64,000 nucleotides of DNA from Methylocystis bryophila (GCF_027925445.1 NZ_AP027149.1:3918501-3982500), one strand, 5' to 3'. Positions 25,632 to 33,207 are shown, counted from the stretch's first letter. The notes: generated by a model from the sequence alone, not told the origin. Made by a program: numbers and translations.

Positions 25632-27178
25632 GTCGTCCGTGAAGAACTCATAAGCCTCTGTCATGGCGGGTGATACGGCTACGTTAAAGTAATCGTTTTC
25701 GCCGGGATTGGGGCTGTTTGCGCTGGTTTCCTTGCAAATTGATCTCGCGCCGGAGGCGTGATTCTCTGCCCTTGACGAACGGTCGGCAGGGAGATTCGCA
25801 ATGCGTCCGAAGGAGCGGCGTGACAGTGGGCAGCGGGATCTGTTTCGGGCGCGTCTCGATCAGATCGTCGACATGGCTCACCCGCTGGTCAAACTCCTGC
25901 GCACGATCGACTGGGGCTTTCTGGAGCGGCGCTTCGGCGCCGTCTACGCCGACGTTCCCGGTCGGCCGCCGCTGCCCACAAGGCTCATGGCCGGCCTCGC
26001 CATCCTCAAGCACATGCACGATCTCTCCGACGAGGCGCTGTGCGATCGCTGGCTGGAAAACCCCTATTTCCAGCTCTTCTGCGGCGAGGAGTTCTTCCAG
26101 CACAAGCTGCCCTTCGACCGCTCCTCCTTGACGCGCTGGCGCCAGCGCATGGGCGAGGAGAAGCTCGCGGCGCTGGTTCAAGAGAGCCTTTCCGTCGCGA
26201 CCAGGACCGGGGCGGCGAAGCCCTCTGACTTCGCCAAGGTCATCGTCGACACCACCGTGCAGGAGAAGGCCGTCGCCTTCCCGACCGACGCCAGGCTGAT
26301 GCATCGCGCGCGGGAGCGACTGGTGCGTCTCGCCAAGAAGCACGGCGTGGCTCTGCGTCAATCCTACGAGCGGATCGGCAAGCACGCGCTCATCGCCTAT
26401 CAGCGCTACGCCCACGCCAAGCAGTTCAAGCGCGCGGGCAAGGCGCTGCGCAAGATCAGGACCTATCTCGGCCGCGTCGAGCGCGACGTCGCGAGGCGCA
26501 TCAAGGACAATGAGGCGCTGCGTGATGTTTTCCGTCGGCCGCTCTATCTCGCCGAGCGCGTGCGCGAGCAGCGCCAGAAACAGCGTGGCCGCAAGGTCTA
26601 CAGCCTGCACGCGCCCGAGGTCGAATGCATCGGCAAGGGCAAGGCGCATCGCCCCTATGAGTTCGGCGTCAAGGTGTCGGTGGCGACGACGCTCTTTCGC
26701 TCGAAGGGTGGGCAGTTCGTCGCGCATGTGCAAGCGCTGCCCGGCAATCCCTACGACGGCCATACGCTGGCGCAGGTCATTCCCGACATGGAGAAGCAGA
26801 TCGGCGCCTCGATCTCACGCATCGTCGCCGACCGCGGCTATCGCGGACACAACGCCCCCGCGGAGCACAAGTTCAGCGTGTTCATCGCCGGCCAGCGGCG
26901 GCGCGTGACCGGGGCGATCAAACGCGAGCTCAGGCGACGCTCGGCCGTCGAGCCGGTCATCGGCCATCTGAAAAGCGACCACCGCATGGGCCGCAACTTC
27001 CTCGCCCACAGCGCTGGCGACGCCGCCAACGCCGTGCTCGCCGCCGCCGGCTACAACTTCAGGCGCCTGCTGGCCTGGCTGGCGCTTTTTTGCACCATCA
27101 TCCTAGCCACCCTCGCCCGATTAGGTTCAGCTCAGAATCGCCCACTCGCCGCCTGATTGCTCGTTCTTCACGGGCGAC
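25632..27178 (+). mobile_element. Complete 1547-bp insertion sequence, copy 2
   Basis: Same ends, length and transposase as copy 1. Flanked by a perfect 8-bp direct repeat TGGATTGC (25624-25631 and 27179-27186), longer than the 6 bp at copy 1. The two copies are direct repeats 15.6 kb apart and enclose accBC, aroQ, lptDG and pepA. Confidence 0.93.
25801..27156 (+). CDS. DDE transposase of the 1547-bp IS, copy 2
   Basis: A 451-aa protein identical to the transposase at 10220-11575, with the same DUF772-like N-region and D-D-E residues (VIVDTT, VADRGY, SAVEPVI). No frameshift or stop. Identity across the whole element points to recent transposition or gene conversion. Confidence 0.93.
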   Translation: MRPKERRDSGQRDLFRARLDQIVDMAHPLVKLLRTIDWGFLERRFGAVYADVPGRPPLPTRLMAGLAILKHMHDLSDEALCDRWLENPYFQLFCGEEFFQHKLPFDRSSLTRWRQRMGEEKLAALVQESLSVATRTGAAKPSDFAKVIVDTTVQEKAVAFPTDARLMHRARERLVRLAKKHGVALRQSYERIGKHALIAYQRYAHAKQFKRAGKALRKIRTYLGRVERDVARRIKDNEALRDVFRRPLYLAERVREQRQKQRGRKVYSLHAPEVECIGKGKAHRPYEFGVKVSVATTLFRSKGGQFVAHVQALPGNPYDGHTLAQVIPDMEKQIGASISRIVADRGYRGHNAPAEHKFSVFIAGQRRRVTGAIKRELRRRSAVEPVIGHLKSDHRMGRNFLAHSAGDAANAVLAAAGYNFRRLLAWLALFCTIILATLARLGSAQNRPLAA

Positions 27179-27300
27179 TGGATTGCGCGGACGTCGAACC
27201 GACCGCTAGCGGCGTCAGGCGCCGGCGACATCATCCAGGAATCCCTGGGCGGCATTATCCCTTTACAAGACGGGCGGCTTCGTCGGGTTACGGTGGGTTA

Positions 27301-27534
27301 CGGTGACATGATATCAATTGCAAAATTGTGCGTCAAAGCCCAAGCGTCGCAAATCGCGCGTTTTGCCCGCATCATTCTTCATAGCCGCGACCGAACGACT
27401 TCTCGGTCGCAAACAGCAGCCGGGCCGCCGAGGACCCAAGCCGAAGACGGACCGCCCGGAGAAGCCGCTTGGTAATTGATATCATGTCACCGTAATCCGC
27501 GGGGAAGCCGCTTGGTAATTGATATCATGTCACC
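27301..27534 (+). mobile_element. MITE-like element, copy B, with duplicated right end
   Basis: The core element is 27301-27492 (192 bp, TA-flanked). A second right terminus (GAAGCCGCTTGGTAATTG and the inverted repeat) follows at 27504-27534, and a partial left end (GGTTACGGTG) precedes at 27287-27296. This looks like nested insertion or slippage at the ends. The rest of 27179-27589 holds no gene. Confidence 0.85.
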
Positions 27535-27589
27535 GTAATCCCGTAATCCGAACGCCTTGGCGGGACGCCACCTCCAAGACCATTACGAC

Positions 27590-28039
27590 TTACCTTACCG
27601 TCGGCAGCCGTTCGACCGAGACGACACTTCCCGGCCCGACGAGATCGAGATCGAGCGTCACGCGCTGTGCCGTCAGCCGCGGCGCGCGCATGCGTCCCTT
27701 GCCTTCCTCGAAATCAACTATGCCCGCCTCGCGCAGCTTGCGCAGCGTTCGCGACAGGTTCGATTCCTTGCGATGCGCGAGCGTCGCCAGCTCATGCAGG
27801 GAGCCAGGCCTCTCGCTCACGATGAGCCGCAGCAAGCGCAGGTTTTCCTCGGAGAGCAATTTCACCATAGCTTCGGGCGAGGTCGTCGTGCCGAACGCGC
27901 GCGTCGCCGTCGCCTCGCTGTCAAACCAACGCTTGGGCGCGTCCTTCGCCGCGGCGGGATCGGTGATTATGCGCTTCGTCCACTTCATGAAGTCGCCGAC
28001 TGTGCCGGTCTTATAGGTCATTGGGTATCCCCCTTTCAT
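27590..28039 (-). CDS. HTH antitoxin, TumA-like (HVO_A0114-type winged helix)
   Basis: A 149-aa DNA-binding protein, probable antitoxin and autoregulator of the gene just upstream. The winged HTH covers about residues 58-115: LLSEENLRLLRLI, SLHELATLAHRKESNLSRTLRKL (recognition helix SNLSRTL), GIVDFEEGKGRMRAPRL wing. The layout matches the small MarR/ArsR-like antitoxins paired with TumE toxins. The ATG at 28039 overlaps the toxin stop as ATGA; a second start (MTYKTG, 28021) is possible. Toxin-first order is usual for this pair. Confidence 0.75.
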   Translation of the reverse strand: MKGGYPMTYKTGTVGDFMKWTKRIITDPAAAKDAPKRWFDSEATATRAFGTTTSPEAMVKLLSEENLRLLRLIVSERPGSLHELATLAHRKESNLSRTLRKLREAGIVDFEEGKGRMRAPRLTAQRVTLDLDLVGPGSVVSVERLPTVR

Positions 28040-28383
28040 CCATCGCGCGTTTCACTTCGCGCCAAAAAGTCTTCGAGCAGTTGCGCCGCCGAGGTGAAGA
28101 CGTAAGGCCGTCCCGGATCATTTGCTGTGCGATGCCAATGGTCATGCGCGGCAGACGCCTTCACGAATTTTCCGCCGGGTCGGTCAGCCGCATGAGCATT
28201 GTCGAAGCGCACGAACGGCTCGCCGTCCTCGGGGCGAAAAACAAGCGCGTAGCTGAGCCCATGAGGACGCTGCGGCGTCGGCTCTGTGCGCCGAGCCATA
28301 AACTCGACGACGTAGCCTTCGGCCGCTTCAAAGCTCGCGCCATCAAAGGACAGCAATAATTCAAGTTCTTCGTCTTCGGCCAT
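28036..28383 (-). CDS. TumE-like toxin (DUF6516 type)
   Basis: A 115-aa protein resembling TumE-type toxins. Hallmarks: the YALVFRPEDGEPFVRFDNAH core (here given in parts: SYALVF, FVRFDNAH) followed by a conserved histidine pair in AHDHWHR, plus a C-terminal FLEDFL-like helix (LLEDFLARSE). TumE toxins are thought to be RNA-targeting; that is not shown here. The ATG at 28383 begins MAEDEELELLLS; the longer open frame to 28566 has no ribosome site. It overlaps the HTH gene by 4 bases, supporting a two-gene toxin-antitoxin operon. Confidence 0.7.
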   Translation of the reverse strand: MAEDEELELLLSFDGASFEAAEGYVVEFMARRTEPTPQRPHGLSYALVFRPEDGEPFVRFDNAHAADRPGGKFVKASAAHDHWHRTANDPGRPYVFTSAAQLLEDFLARSETRDG

Positions 28384-28604
28384 TATATAATATCCTATCC
28401 TCATTAGATAAGACAAGCAAGAGAAGTCATGTAACATATTGAAATTAATCTGTAACCCTGTGTCCCCGCGCCTTGCTCGGTCGGGCTGCCGTGAACCGAA
28501 CCCGCCCAAAAAAGGCGCGGGCGGTTTCGGCCCTTGTCCGGAATTACGCTGGCGCAGGCGTTTCAATCAGACGTCTGCGAAGCAGGAGTTGATCTTGCCG
28601 TCAC

Positions 28605-29255
28605 TCAATCAGCCATTTTTCCAAAAACTATCCCTTTCAGATCTGCCGCCCGGCAGGCGTCCTTCATGAATTGATCGCAAAAGACGTGTCCTCCTAACCC
28701 AATAACGCGAAATAAATGAGGGAAGTTGGCGAGTTCGGCGGTGAAGCGCACATCCGTAACGAAAACCGAGTCGTATCTAGGGAGTCCATTGGGAGTCGCT
28801 TGCTGCGTCAATCCTCGGGACGCCTCGAAATCGATCACATCCCACCCGTACAGCAATCGTGTGACCGAGCAGAGCCAATATTCCGGCCCCGGCTCGCCCG
28901 ACACCCAAACAGTATCGCATTTCCTGAACTCGCAGGCATCCGGTTCGACGCGCTCCAGGAGTTCCTTCATGGCGCGCGAGACGTACCAAAAGCCATCCTG
29001 CGCTTCCAAATCGCGCGCCGGGCGGCCGCGCTTCTTGTCGAACAGCAACCGTGGCGTTTCGAGATAGTCGGGGAAGCGCCAAGGATGCCTCGGCAGTTGC
29101 CCATAACCATCGGGCCAAGCCGGCATGGCGACCAAACCATTGCCGTCATTTTGCAAAGATTCGCCATTGGCGAGCTGAAAGCAGCGCACTCGCCCCTGAT
29201 AGTCTATGCCCATGTCGTAAAAGCTTGGAACTGGCCTCTTTTCCTTAGCCTTCAT
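28605..29255 (-). CDS. Imm11-like (DUF1629) immunity-type protein, orphan
   Basis: A 216-aa cytosolic protein. The C-terminal half fits the Imm11 pattern: VIDFEASRG, a FVTDVRF strand, FPHLFRVIGLGGHVFCDQ, then an amphipathic helix ending ADLKGIVF. Imm11 members often neutralise polymorphic toxins delivered to competitors, but no toxin gene lies nearby. The ATG at 29255 has AGAGGG 6-8 bases upstream, only 17 bp from element copy C; the open frame runs on through the element as noise. Assignment is from remembered family pattern, so moderate. Confidence 0.6.
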   Translation of the reverse strand: MKAKEKRPVPSFYDMGIDYQGRVRCFQLANGESLQNDGNGLVAMPAWPDGYGQLPRHPWRFPDYLETPRLLFDKKRGRPARDLEAQDGFWYVSRAMKELLERVEPDACEFRKCDTVWVSGEPGPEYWLCSVTRLLYGWDVIDFEASRGLTQQATPNGLPRYDSVFVTDVRFTAELANFPHLFRVIGLGGHVFCDQFMKDACRAADLKGIVFGKMAD

Positions 29256-29271
29256 CGAGCCCTCTGGATTA

Positions 29272-29461
29272 CGGTGACATGATATCAATTGCAAATTGTG
29301 CGTCAAAGCTAAGCGTCGCAAAGCGCGCGTTTTGCCCGCATCATTCTTCATCGCCGCGACCGAACGACTTCTCGGTCGCAAAAAGCAGTCGGGCCGCCGA
29401 GGACCCAAGCCGAAGACGGACCGCCCGGAGAAGCAGCTTGGTAATTGATATTATGTCACCG
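29272..29461 (+). mobile_element. MITE-like element, copy C
   Basis: 190 bp. Same termini (CGGTGACATGATATCAATT left; right end has one change, GATATTATGTCACCG). TA on both sides. Located just upstream of the Imm11-like gene; its promoter, if any, must lie in or beyond the element. Confidence 0.87.
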
Positions 29462-29483
29462 TAATTCCATTTTTCTTTCCTCT

Positions 29484-30281
29484 CTAATGCAGGATTTGAG
29501 GATTGTCCCACCAGGCGTTGCCTTCACCCGCGAGGTTCAAAAGGCAATCTTGATAATGGTGTGAAAAAGGCGCAAGCCGAACAATATCTTTCGTCACATG
29601 GAATACCATCGGCCTACCCGATATTCGATTGGCGTCTGAGAATAAAATCAAAGAGTGTCGATCCTTTGCTAAGAAAATCAATCCTCCGGGAACGCTGCTC
29701 TTCGTTCCCGAAGCGCCAACAGGCTGCTGTAAGACGACCCGCGCTCGGTAATAAAGCTCTACGATCGAAGGCGTTCCCCTGTATTTGACAGCGTACGCCG
29801 TGCATCCATCCGGGCAAATCTTTTCGGGGAAGAACAACGAGTAACCGCCCAGCGCGCGCCTCGTGTCTTCGAGCTTTGTTCGATACACAAACAAACGCTG
29901 TGGTTCATCTCCCTTTGCGCCAAGCTTGGCCAGCAAGAAGCGTCCGTTGACCAACTCAGGGCTAGGCCTGCCAGCAGCGTCCTGATCGGAGCGAAACTCC
30001 ACCAACGCGGGTCCAACGAGAGCGCAAGCATCCGAAGGATAGTCGTTGGCCAGCGCACAAGGGCTCGAAACCTGCAACCCCCAAACCGCCAGTACAAGGC
30101 CGATTTTTCTACTGCCCGACGCCTCCTTCCGCCTCGCGGAATTTCCGCGGCGGAATAGTTTCTGCGCCGAGCGACCCGGAAATTCTCGTCGTTCCTGAAA
30201 CCTCGGCTCTCCCGACGAGAGAGCCACGCGGCGCTCCAATCTCATCTTCAAATCTCCCGGCGATCGCCGCCATGCTTCCAC
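29484..30281 (-). CDS. Secreted protein of unknown function, start unclear
   Basis: The open frame is 265 aa, but the first ~55 residues look non-native. A signal peptide follows (RKIGLVLAVWGLQVSSPCALA, cut before NDYPSD), then about 185 mature residues with four cysteines (CALVGP, CPDGC, DCLLN), so probably periplasmic or extracellular with disulfides. An ideal AAGGAGG lies 8 bases before the codon AGT in front of AGA AAA ATC, where an ATG would be expected. Either the start was mutated or an upstream start (30245 or 30281) is used. No family recognised. Lies between elements C and D. Confidence 0.5.
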   Translation of the reverse strand: MEAWRRSPGDLKMRLERRVALSSGEPRFQERREFPGRSAQKLFRRGNSARRKEASGSRKIGLVLAVWGLQVSSPCALANDYPSDACALVGPALVEFRSDQDAAGRPSPELVNGRFLLAKLGAKGDEPQRLFVYRTKLEDTRRALGGYSLFFPEKICPDGCTAYAVKYRGTPSIVELYYRARVVLQQPVGASGTKSSVPGGLIFLAKDRHSLILFSDANRISGRPMVFHVTKDIVRLAPFSHHYQDCLLNLAGEGNAWWDNPQILH

Positions 30282-30374
30282 TAACCATTACCGATGCTCT
30301 GTCTGCAGGAAATAGCGAGAATGATGAGTAGCTAATTTTCGGGCCGGCAAGCTAATTATAGGTTATATAGGTTA

Positions 30375-30565
30375 CGGTGACATGATATCAATTGCAAAAT
30401 TACGCGCCAAAGCCTTAGCGTCGCAAATAGCGCGCCTTGCCCGCATCATTCTTCATCGCCGCGACGAACGACTTCTCGGTCGCAAACTGCAGCCAGGCCG
30501 CCGAGGACCCAAGCCGAAGACGGACCGCCCGGAGAAGCAGTTTGGTAATTGATATCATGTCACCG
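30375..30565 (+). mobile_element. MITE-like element, copy D
   Basis: 191 bp, TA-flanked, same termini and interior. Internal hairpin has lost one base (CGACGAACGACTTC). Only 55 bp from copy E and in the same orientation. Bases 30282-30374 show no gene. Confidence 0.87.
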
Positions 30566-30620
30566 TAATCCGTAATTTAAGGATGAGCTTGCTCATGATG
30601 CGGACGCCAATGTGGGGTTA

Positions 30621-30810
30621 CGGTGACATGATATCAATTGCAAAATTACGCGCCAAAGCCTTAGCGTCGCAAATTGCGCGTTTGCGCGTATCATTCTTCA
30701 TCGCCGCGACCAACGACTTCTCGGTCGCAAACTGCAGCCGGGCCGCCGAGGACCCAAGCCGAAGACGGACCGCCCGGAGAAGCAGTTTGCTAATTGATAT
30801 CATGTCACCG
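30621..30810 (+). mobile_element. MITE-like element, copy E
   Basis: 190 bp, TA-flanked. Right arm reads TTTGCTAATTG instead of TTTGGTAATTG. D and E share the variant TTACGCGCCAAAGCC near the left end, unlike A, B, C and F, so one probably derives from the other. Confidence 0.87.
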
Positions 30811-30830
30811 TAATCCGAGCTGATTCATGC

Positions 30831-31385
30831 TCACCTGACGCTCTTAGCGCCGGATGACGCGCGCCAAAATGTGAGAAAACTAATCAACAATGACAGGAAA
30901 GAAAAACCTAAGGCCACTTCGGCGATCTGTTTATTCGACTCTGCCGCCGCTGCACTGCGTTCTGCTGCCCCTGCATTGCGGAGTGCGTTCTGGCGCGCAT
31001 CATCAGTGGCACGCTGCTCCGCATATGCCTCAATATAGTGACCCACCCTGATGGGTGAAGCGCCTCGGCAGTCAATCTCTTGGCAGACCTCGTCAGTCTC
31101 AAGTTTCAGACGAAAAATTTCTTCGCGTGATTTTGTAGCGAGTTCGGCGAGGATTGATTCTATCACGAAGCGTTCGGGCGGATTGAGGCGTTCCAGGGAT
31201 TTTCTGATCTCCGGACCATAATCGGGGTAATAAGTAGCATCGTAGGAAGGGACGTAGGTAGCGTCGTAGGGAGGGACGTAGGAAGGCTTCACGCGGTTCG
31301 GTTTGCTTTGGCCCCAACCGACGCTGACAAAGACCATTGCGGGTAACCAGACCGCGATTCCGATCATCAGTCCCCGCATCGTCAT
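30831..31385 (-). CDS. Membrane protein with Tyr/Pro repeat, unknown function
   Basis: A 184-aa protein. Signal or first helix at residues 4-25, then a short tandem repeat (SYVPPYDAT, YVPSYDAT, YYPDYG) at about 34-57, a charged helical segment with two cysteines (EVCQEIDC), a coiled-coil stretch rich in Ala/Gln (RATDDARQNALRNAGAAERS) and a C-terminal helix (VALGFSFLSLLISFLTFW). So the middle is likely periplasmic and held at both ends by the membrane. I chose 31385 because GGGGGC precedes that ATG; 31400 is also possible. Divergent from the DUF4062 gene around a strong dyad. No family recognised. Confidence 0.62.
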   Translation of the reverse strand: MTMRGLMIGIAVWLPAMVFVSVGWGQSKPNRVKPSYVPPYDATYVPSYDATYYPDYGPEIRKSLERLNPPERFVIESILAELATKSREEIFRLKLETDEVCQEIDCRGASPIRVGHYIEAYAEQRATDDARQNALRNAGAAERSAAAAESNKQIAEVALGFSFLSLLISFLTFWRASSGAKSVR

Positions 31386-31407
31386 GAAAGCCCCCAACAT
31401 AAGTGTT

Positions 31408-31438
31408 TGATAAAGTATATTATCATATACATCAAAGC
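31408..31438. promoter_or_regulatory. Large dyad between divergent membrane-protein and DUF4062 genes
   Basis: The core GTATAT-TATC-ATATAC (31415-31430) is a perfect 6+6 inverted repeat. Outer arms TTTGAT (31406-31411) and ATCAAA (31431-31436) extend it, with a 3-base asymmetry. AT-rich and placed in the only gap between the two genes, so it is a good operator candidate for coordinated control. Confidence 0.45.
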
Positions 31439-31541
31439 CCGAGAAAAGGGGAGTTTTTAGCGACGCTTGAAAACCTTCGCCGGTGGGCGATCCGTGGCGG
31501 TGGTGTTTTGCGTCTGGCTTATCCGGAATCAGGACTCGGCA

Positions 31542-32612
31542 ATGTCATTTCCCGCCACTACTTACCGCGTGCTCATCGCTTCACCCTCTGACCTGACGGA
31601 GGAGCGGGAAACGGCCACCATGGCGATCAACGATTGGAACGCTCTGCACGCGGCGGCGGAGGGGGTCGTTCTTCTTCCGGTCAAATGGGAAACTCACGCT
31701 CGCCCAGAATCCGGCGTTCGTCCGCAAGGGGCGATCAACGCCCAAATCGTTCAACCCTGCGACATCCTGATTGGCCTGTTCTGGACTAAGCTAGGAACCA
31801 GCACCGGCGTCGCCGAGTCCGGCACTGTCGAGGAGATCGATCAGTTTGTGGAGCAGCAGAAACCGGCGCTGCTCTATTTTTCAGACCGGCCCAAAGCCCC
31901 GAGCGGCATCGACCTAACACAGCTCGGAAAACTAAAAGAGTTCAAGGACGAAACTTACAGCCAGGCGCTTGTCGGATCGTTTAGCAGCGTCGATGAGCTA
32001 CGGATGAAGCTGTTGCGCGATCTCACGAGCCAGCTTCGCGCCATGACAGCAAACCGGCCAAAGGCGCGGCGTTCAAAGCTCGACGAGCTCCGGCAGATTA
32101 CCGAGATTATCGGCTCGCAGAAGCGGCAAAACATCACCCTCGAAGAGGTAAAGACCTTCTGCGATCTCGTCGGCATCTACCGCACCAAAGCACAGATGAC
32201 CGACCCGGTTGAGCCAACGGATAAGGGGCCGAACGGGCATCGAATCGGCTACACGGCTGAAGGCGATAAGGTCGAGTGGATTCCAAGCGACGAGGAGCCG
32301 GGCGAAGAGTGGCCCATGATCTTACGGCGGAGCGATAAGGCGATTTTGGCCGCTTATAACGAGTTTTGGGACAAGGTGTGGTGGAACCGGCATCAGAATT
32401 GGCTCTACAGGCTAAAAACCGGAGAGGACGCCTTAACGGAGGGGCAGAAGGAAATACTCGAAACCGCAAAAAAGGCGGCGCGCCGGATCGAGCGGAAATA
32501 TGGCAGGAAAAACCTCGGCTTGGACGATTTCGAATGGGGGCTGCTTAACGGGCGAATGTCGGCTCTATCTTGGGTGCTGGGGTCGGAGTGGGAAGAGTCT
32601 CTAGACACTTAA
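31542..32612 (+). CDS. DUF4062 (TIR-like) protein with conserved-looking C-terminal domain
   Basis: A 356-aa soluble protein. N-terminal DUF4062 domain (about 7-100): YRVLIASPSDLTEERE, WNALHAA, LLPVKWETHA, QIVQPCDILIGLFWTKLGT, then a strand and helix to about 150. DUF4062 is related to TIR-like folds and is often fused to NTPases or other modules in bacterial conflict systems. Here there is no NTPase: a helical linker (about 150-220) leads to a Trp-rich C-terminal domain (about 235-356) with VEWIPSDEEPG, YNEFWDKVWWNRHQNWL and DDFEWGLLNGRMSALSW. The start at 31542 has AGGA upstream; a TTG at 31467 would add 25 residues. Activity unknown; NAD or nucleotide binding is possible by fold only. Confidence 0.72.
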   Translation: MSFPATTYRVLIASPSDLTEERETATMAINDWNALHAAAEGVVLLPVKWETHARPESGVRPQGAINAQIVQPCDILIGLFWTKLGTSTGVAESGTVEEIDQFVEQQKPALLYFSDRPKAPSGIDLTQLGKLKEFKDETYSQALVGSFSSVDELRMKLLRDLTSQLRAMTANRPKARRSKLDELRQITEIIGSQKRQNITLEEVKTFCDLVGIYRTKAQMTDPVEPTDKGPNGHRIGYTAEGDKVEWIPSDEEPGEEWPMILRRSDKAILAAYNEFWDKVWWNRHQNWLYRLKTGEDALTEGQKEILETAKKAARRIERKYGRKNLGLDDFEWGLLNGRMSALSWVLGSEWEESLDT

Positions 32613-32782
32613 GCCCCCGCGTGACGCAAACATTTTGCACGTAGGTTTTGCATCAAAAAACCCCTTTCAGATCAAGGCTCTCCTTTACATGGCTTGTGCG
32701 CTGCGTCGACGGATGAAAAAGGAGTAGTATGAAGCCCGATCTTCGGGAGATACGCCTATGACAGGATCGTGTCCCGTGATTA

Positions 32783-32910
32783 CGGTGACATGATATCAAT
32801 TGCAAAATTGTGCGTCAAAGCCTAAGCGTCGCAAATCGCGCGTTTTGCCCGCATCATTCTTCATCGCCGCGACCGAACGACTTCTCGGTCGCAAACTGCA
32901 GCCGGGCCGC
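32783..32910 (+). mobile_element. MITE-like element, copy F, right end missing
   Basis: 128 bp: left terminus and interior up to GCAGCCGGGCCGC, then unrelated sequence. Truncated by deletion or recombination next to the small gene at 32979. Bases 32613-32782 contain no gene I can support. Confidence 0.85.
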
Positions 32911-32978
32911 AGCGGCGTCGACTGGCGTCGAGCGCGAGCGAACGCTATATTGTTGCGATAATCTGCTAGGGCGGATCT

Positions 32979-33182
32979 ATGACGACCATGATCACCGAGC
33001 TTTATGACGCGCTCAAGGAGGCCGGAGCCTCCGACGCCAGCGCGCGCAAAGCCGCCGAGACCATGGCCGCCTATGAAAGCCGCTTTTCCAAGATTGACAC
33101 GGATTTGACGGTGTTGAAGTGGATGGCCGGCTTCAACCTCGGCGCGACGATGACGCTGCTGTTCCTTGCGCTGAAGCATTAA
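32979..33182 (+). CDS. Small membrane protein with coiled coil (DUF1640-like)
   Basis: A 67-aa protein: an amphipathic helical N-part (LYDALKEAGASDASARKAAETMAAYESRFSKID in pieces), short linker, then one C-terminal helix (MAGFNLGATMTLLFLALK). The layout recalls short DUF1640-like proteins. A ribosome site AGGGCGG precedes the ATG. Function unknown. Convergent with the DadA-like gene, ending 25 bp before its stop. Confidence 0.6.
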   Translation: MTTMITELYDALKEAGASDASARKAAETMAAYESRFSKIDTDLTVLKWMAGFNLGATMTLLFLALKH

Positions 33183-33207
33183 AGAGATTTGGCGGCGCCC
33201 GACGCGC

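Noticed and set aside
23047..32910. CRISPR array from the repeated ~190-bp units
   Set aside because: Units are too long, have inverted termini, and are separated by whole genes instead of short spacers.
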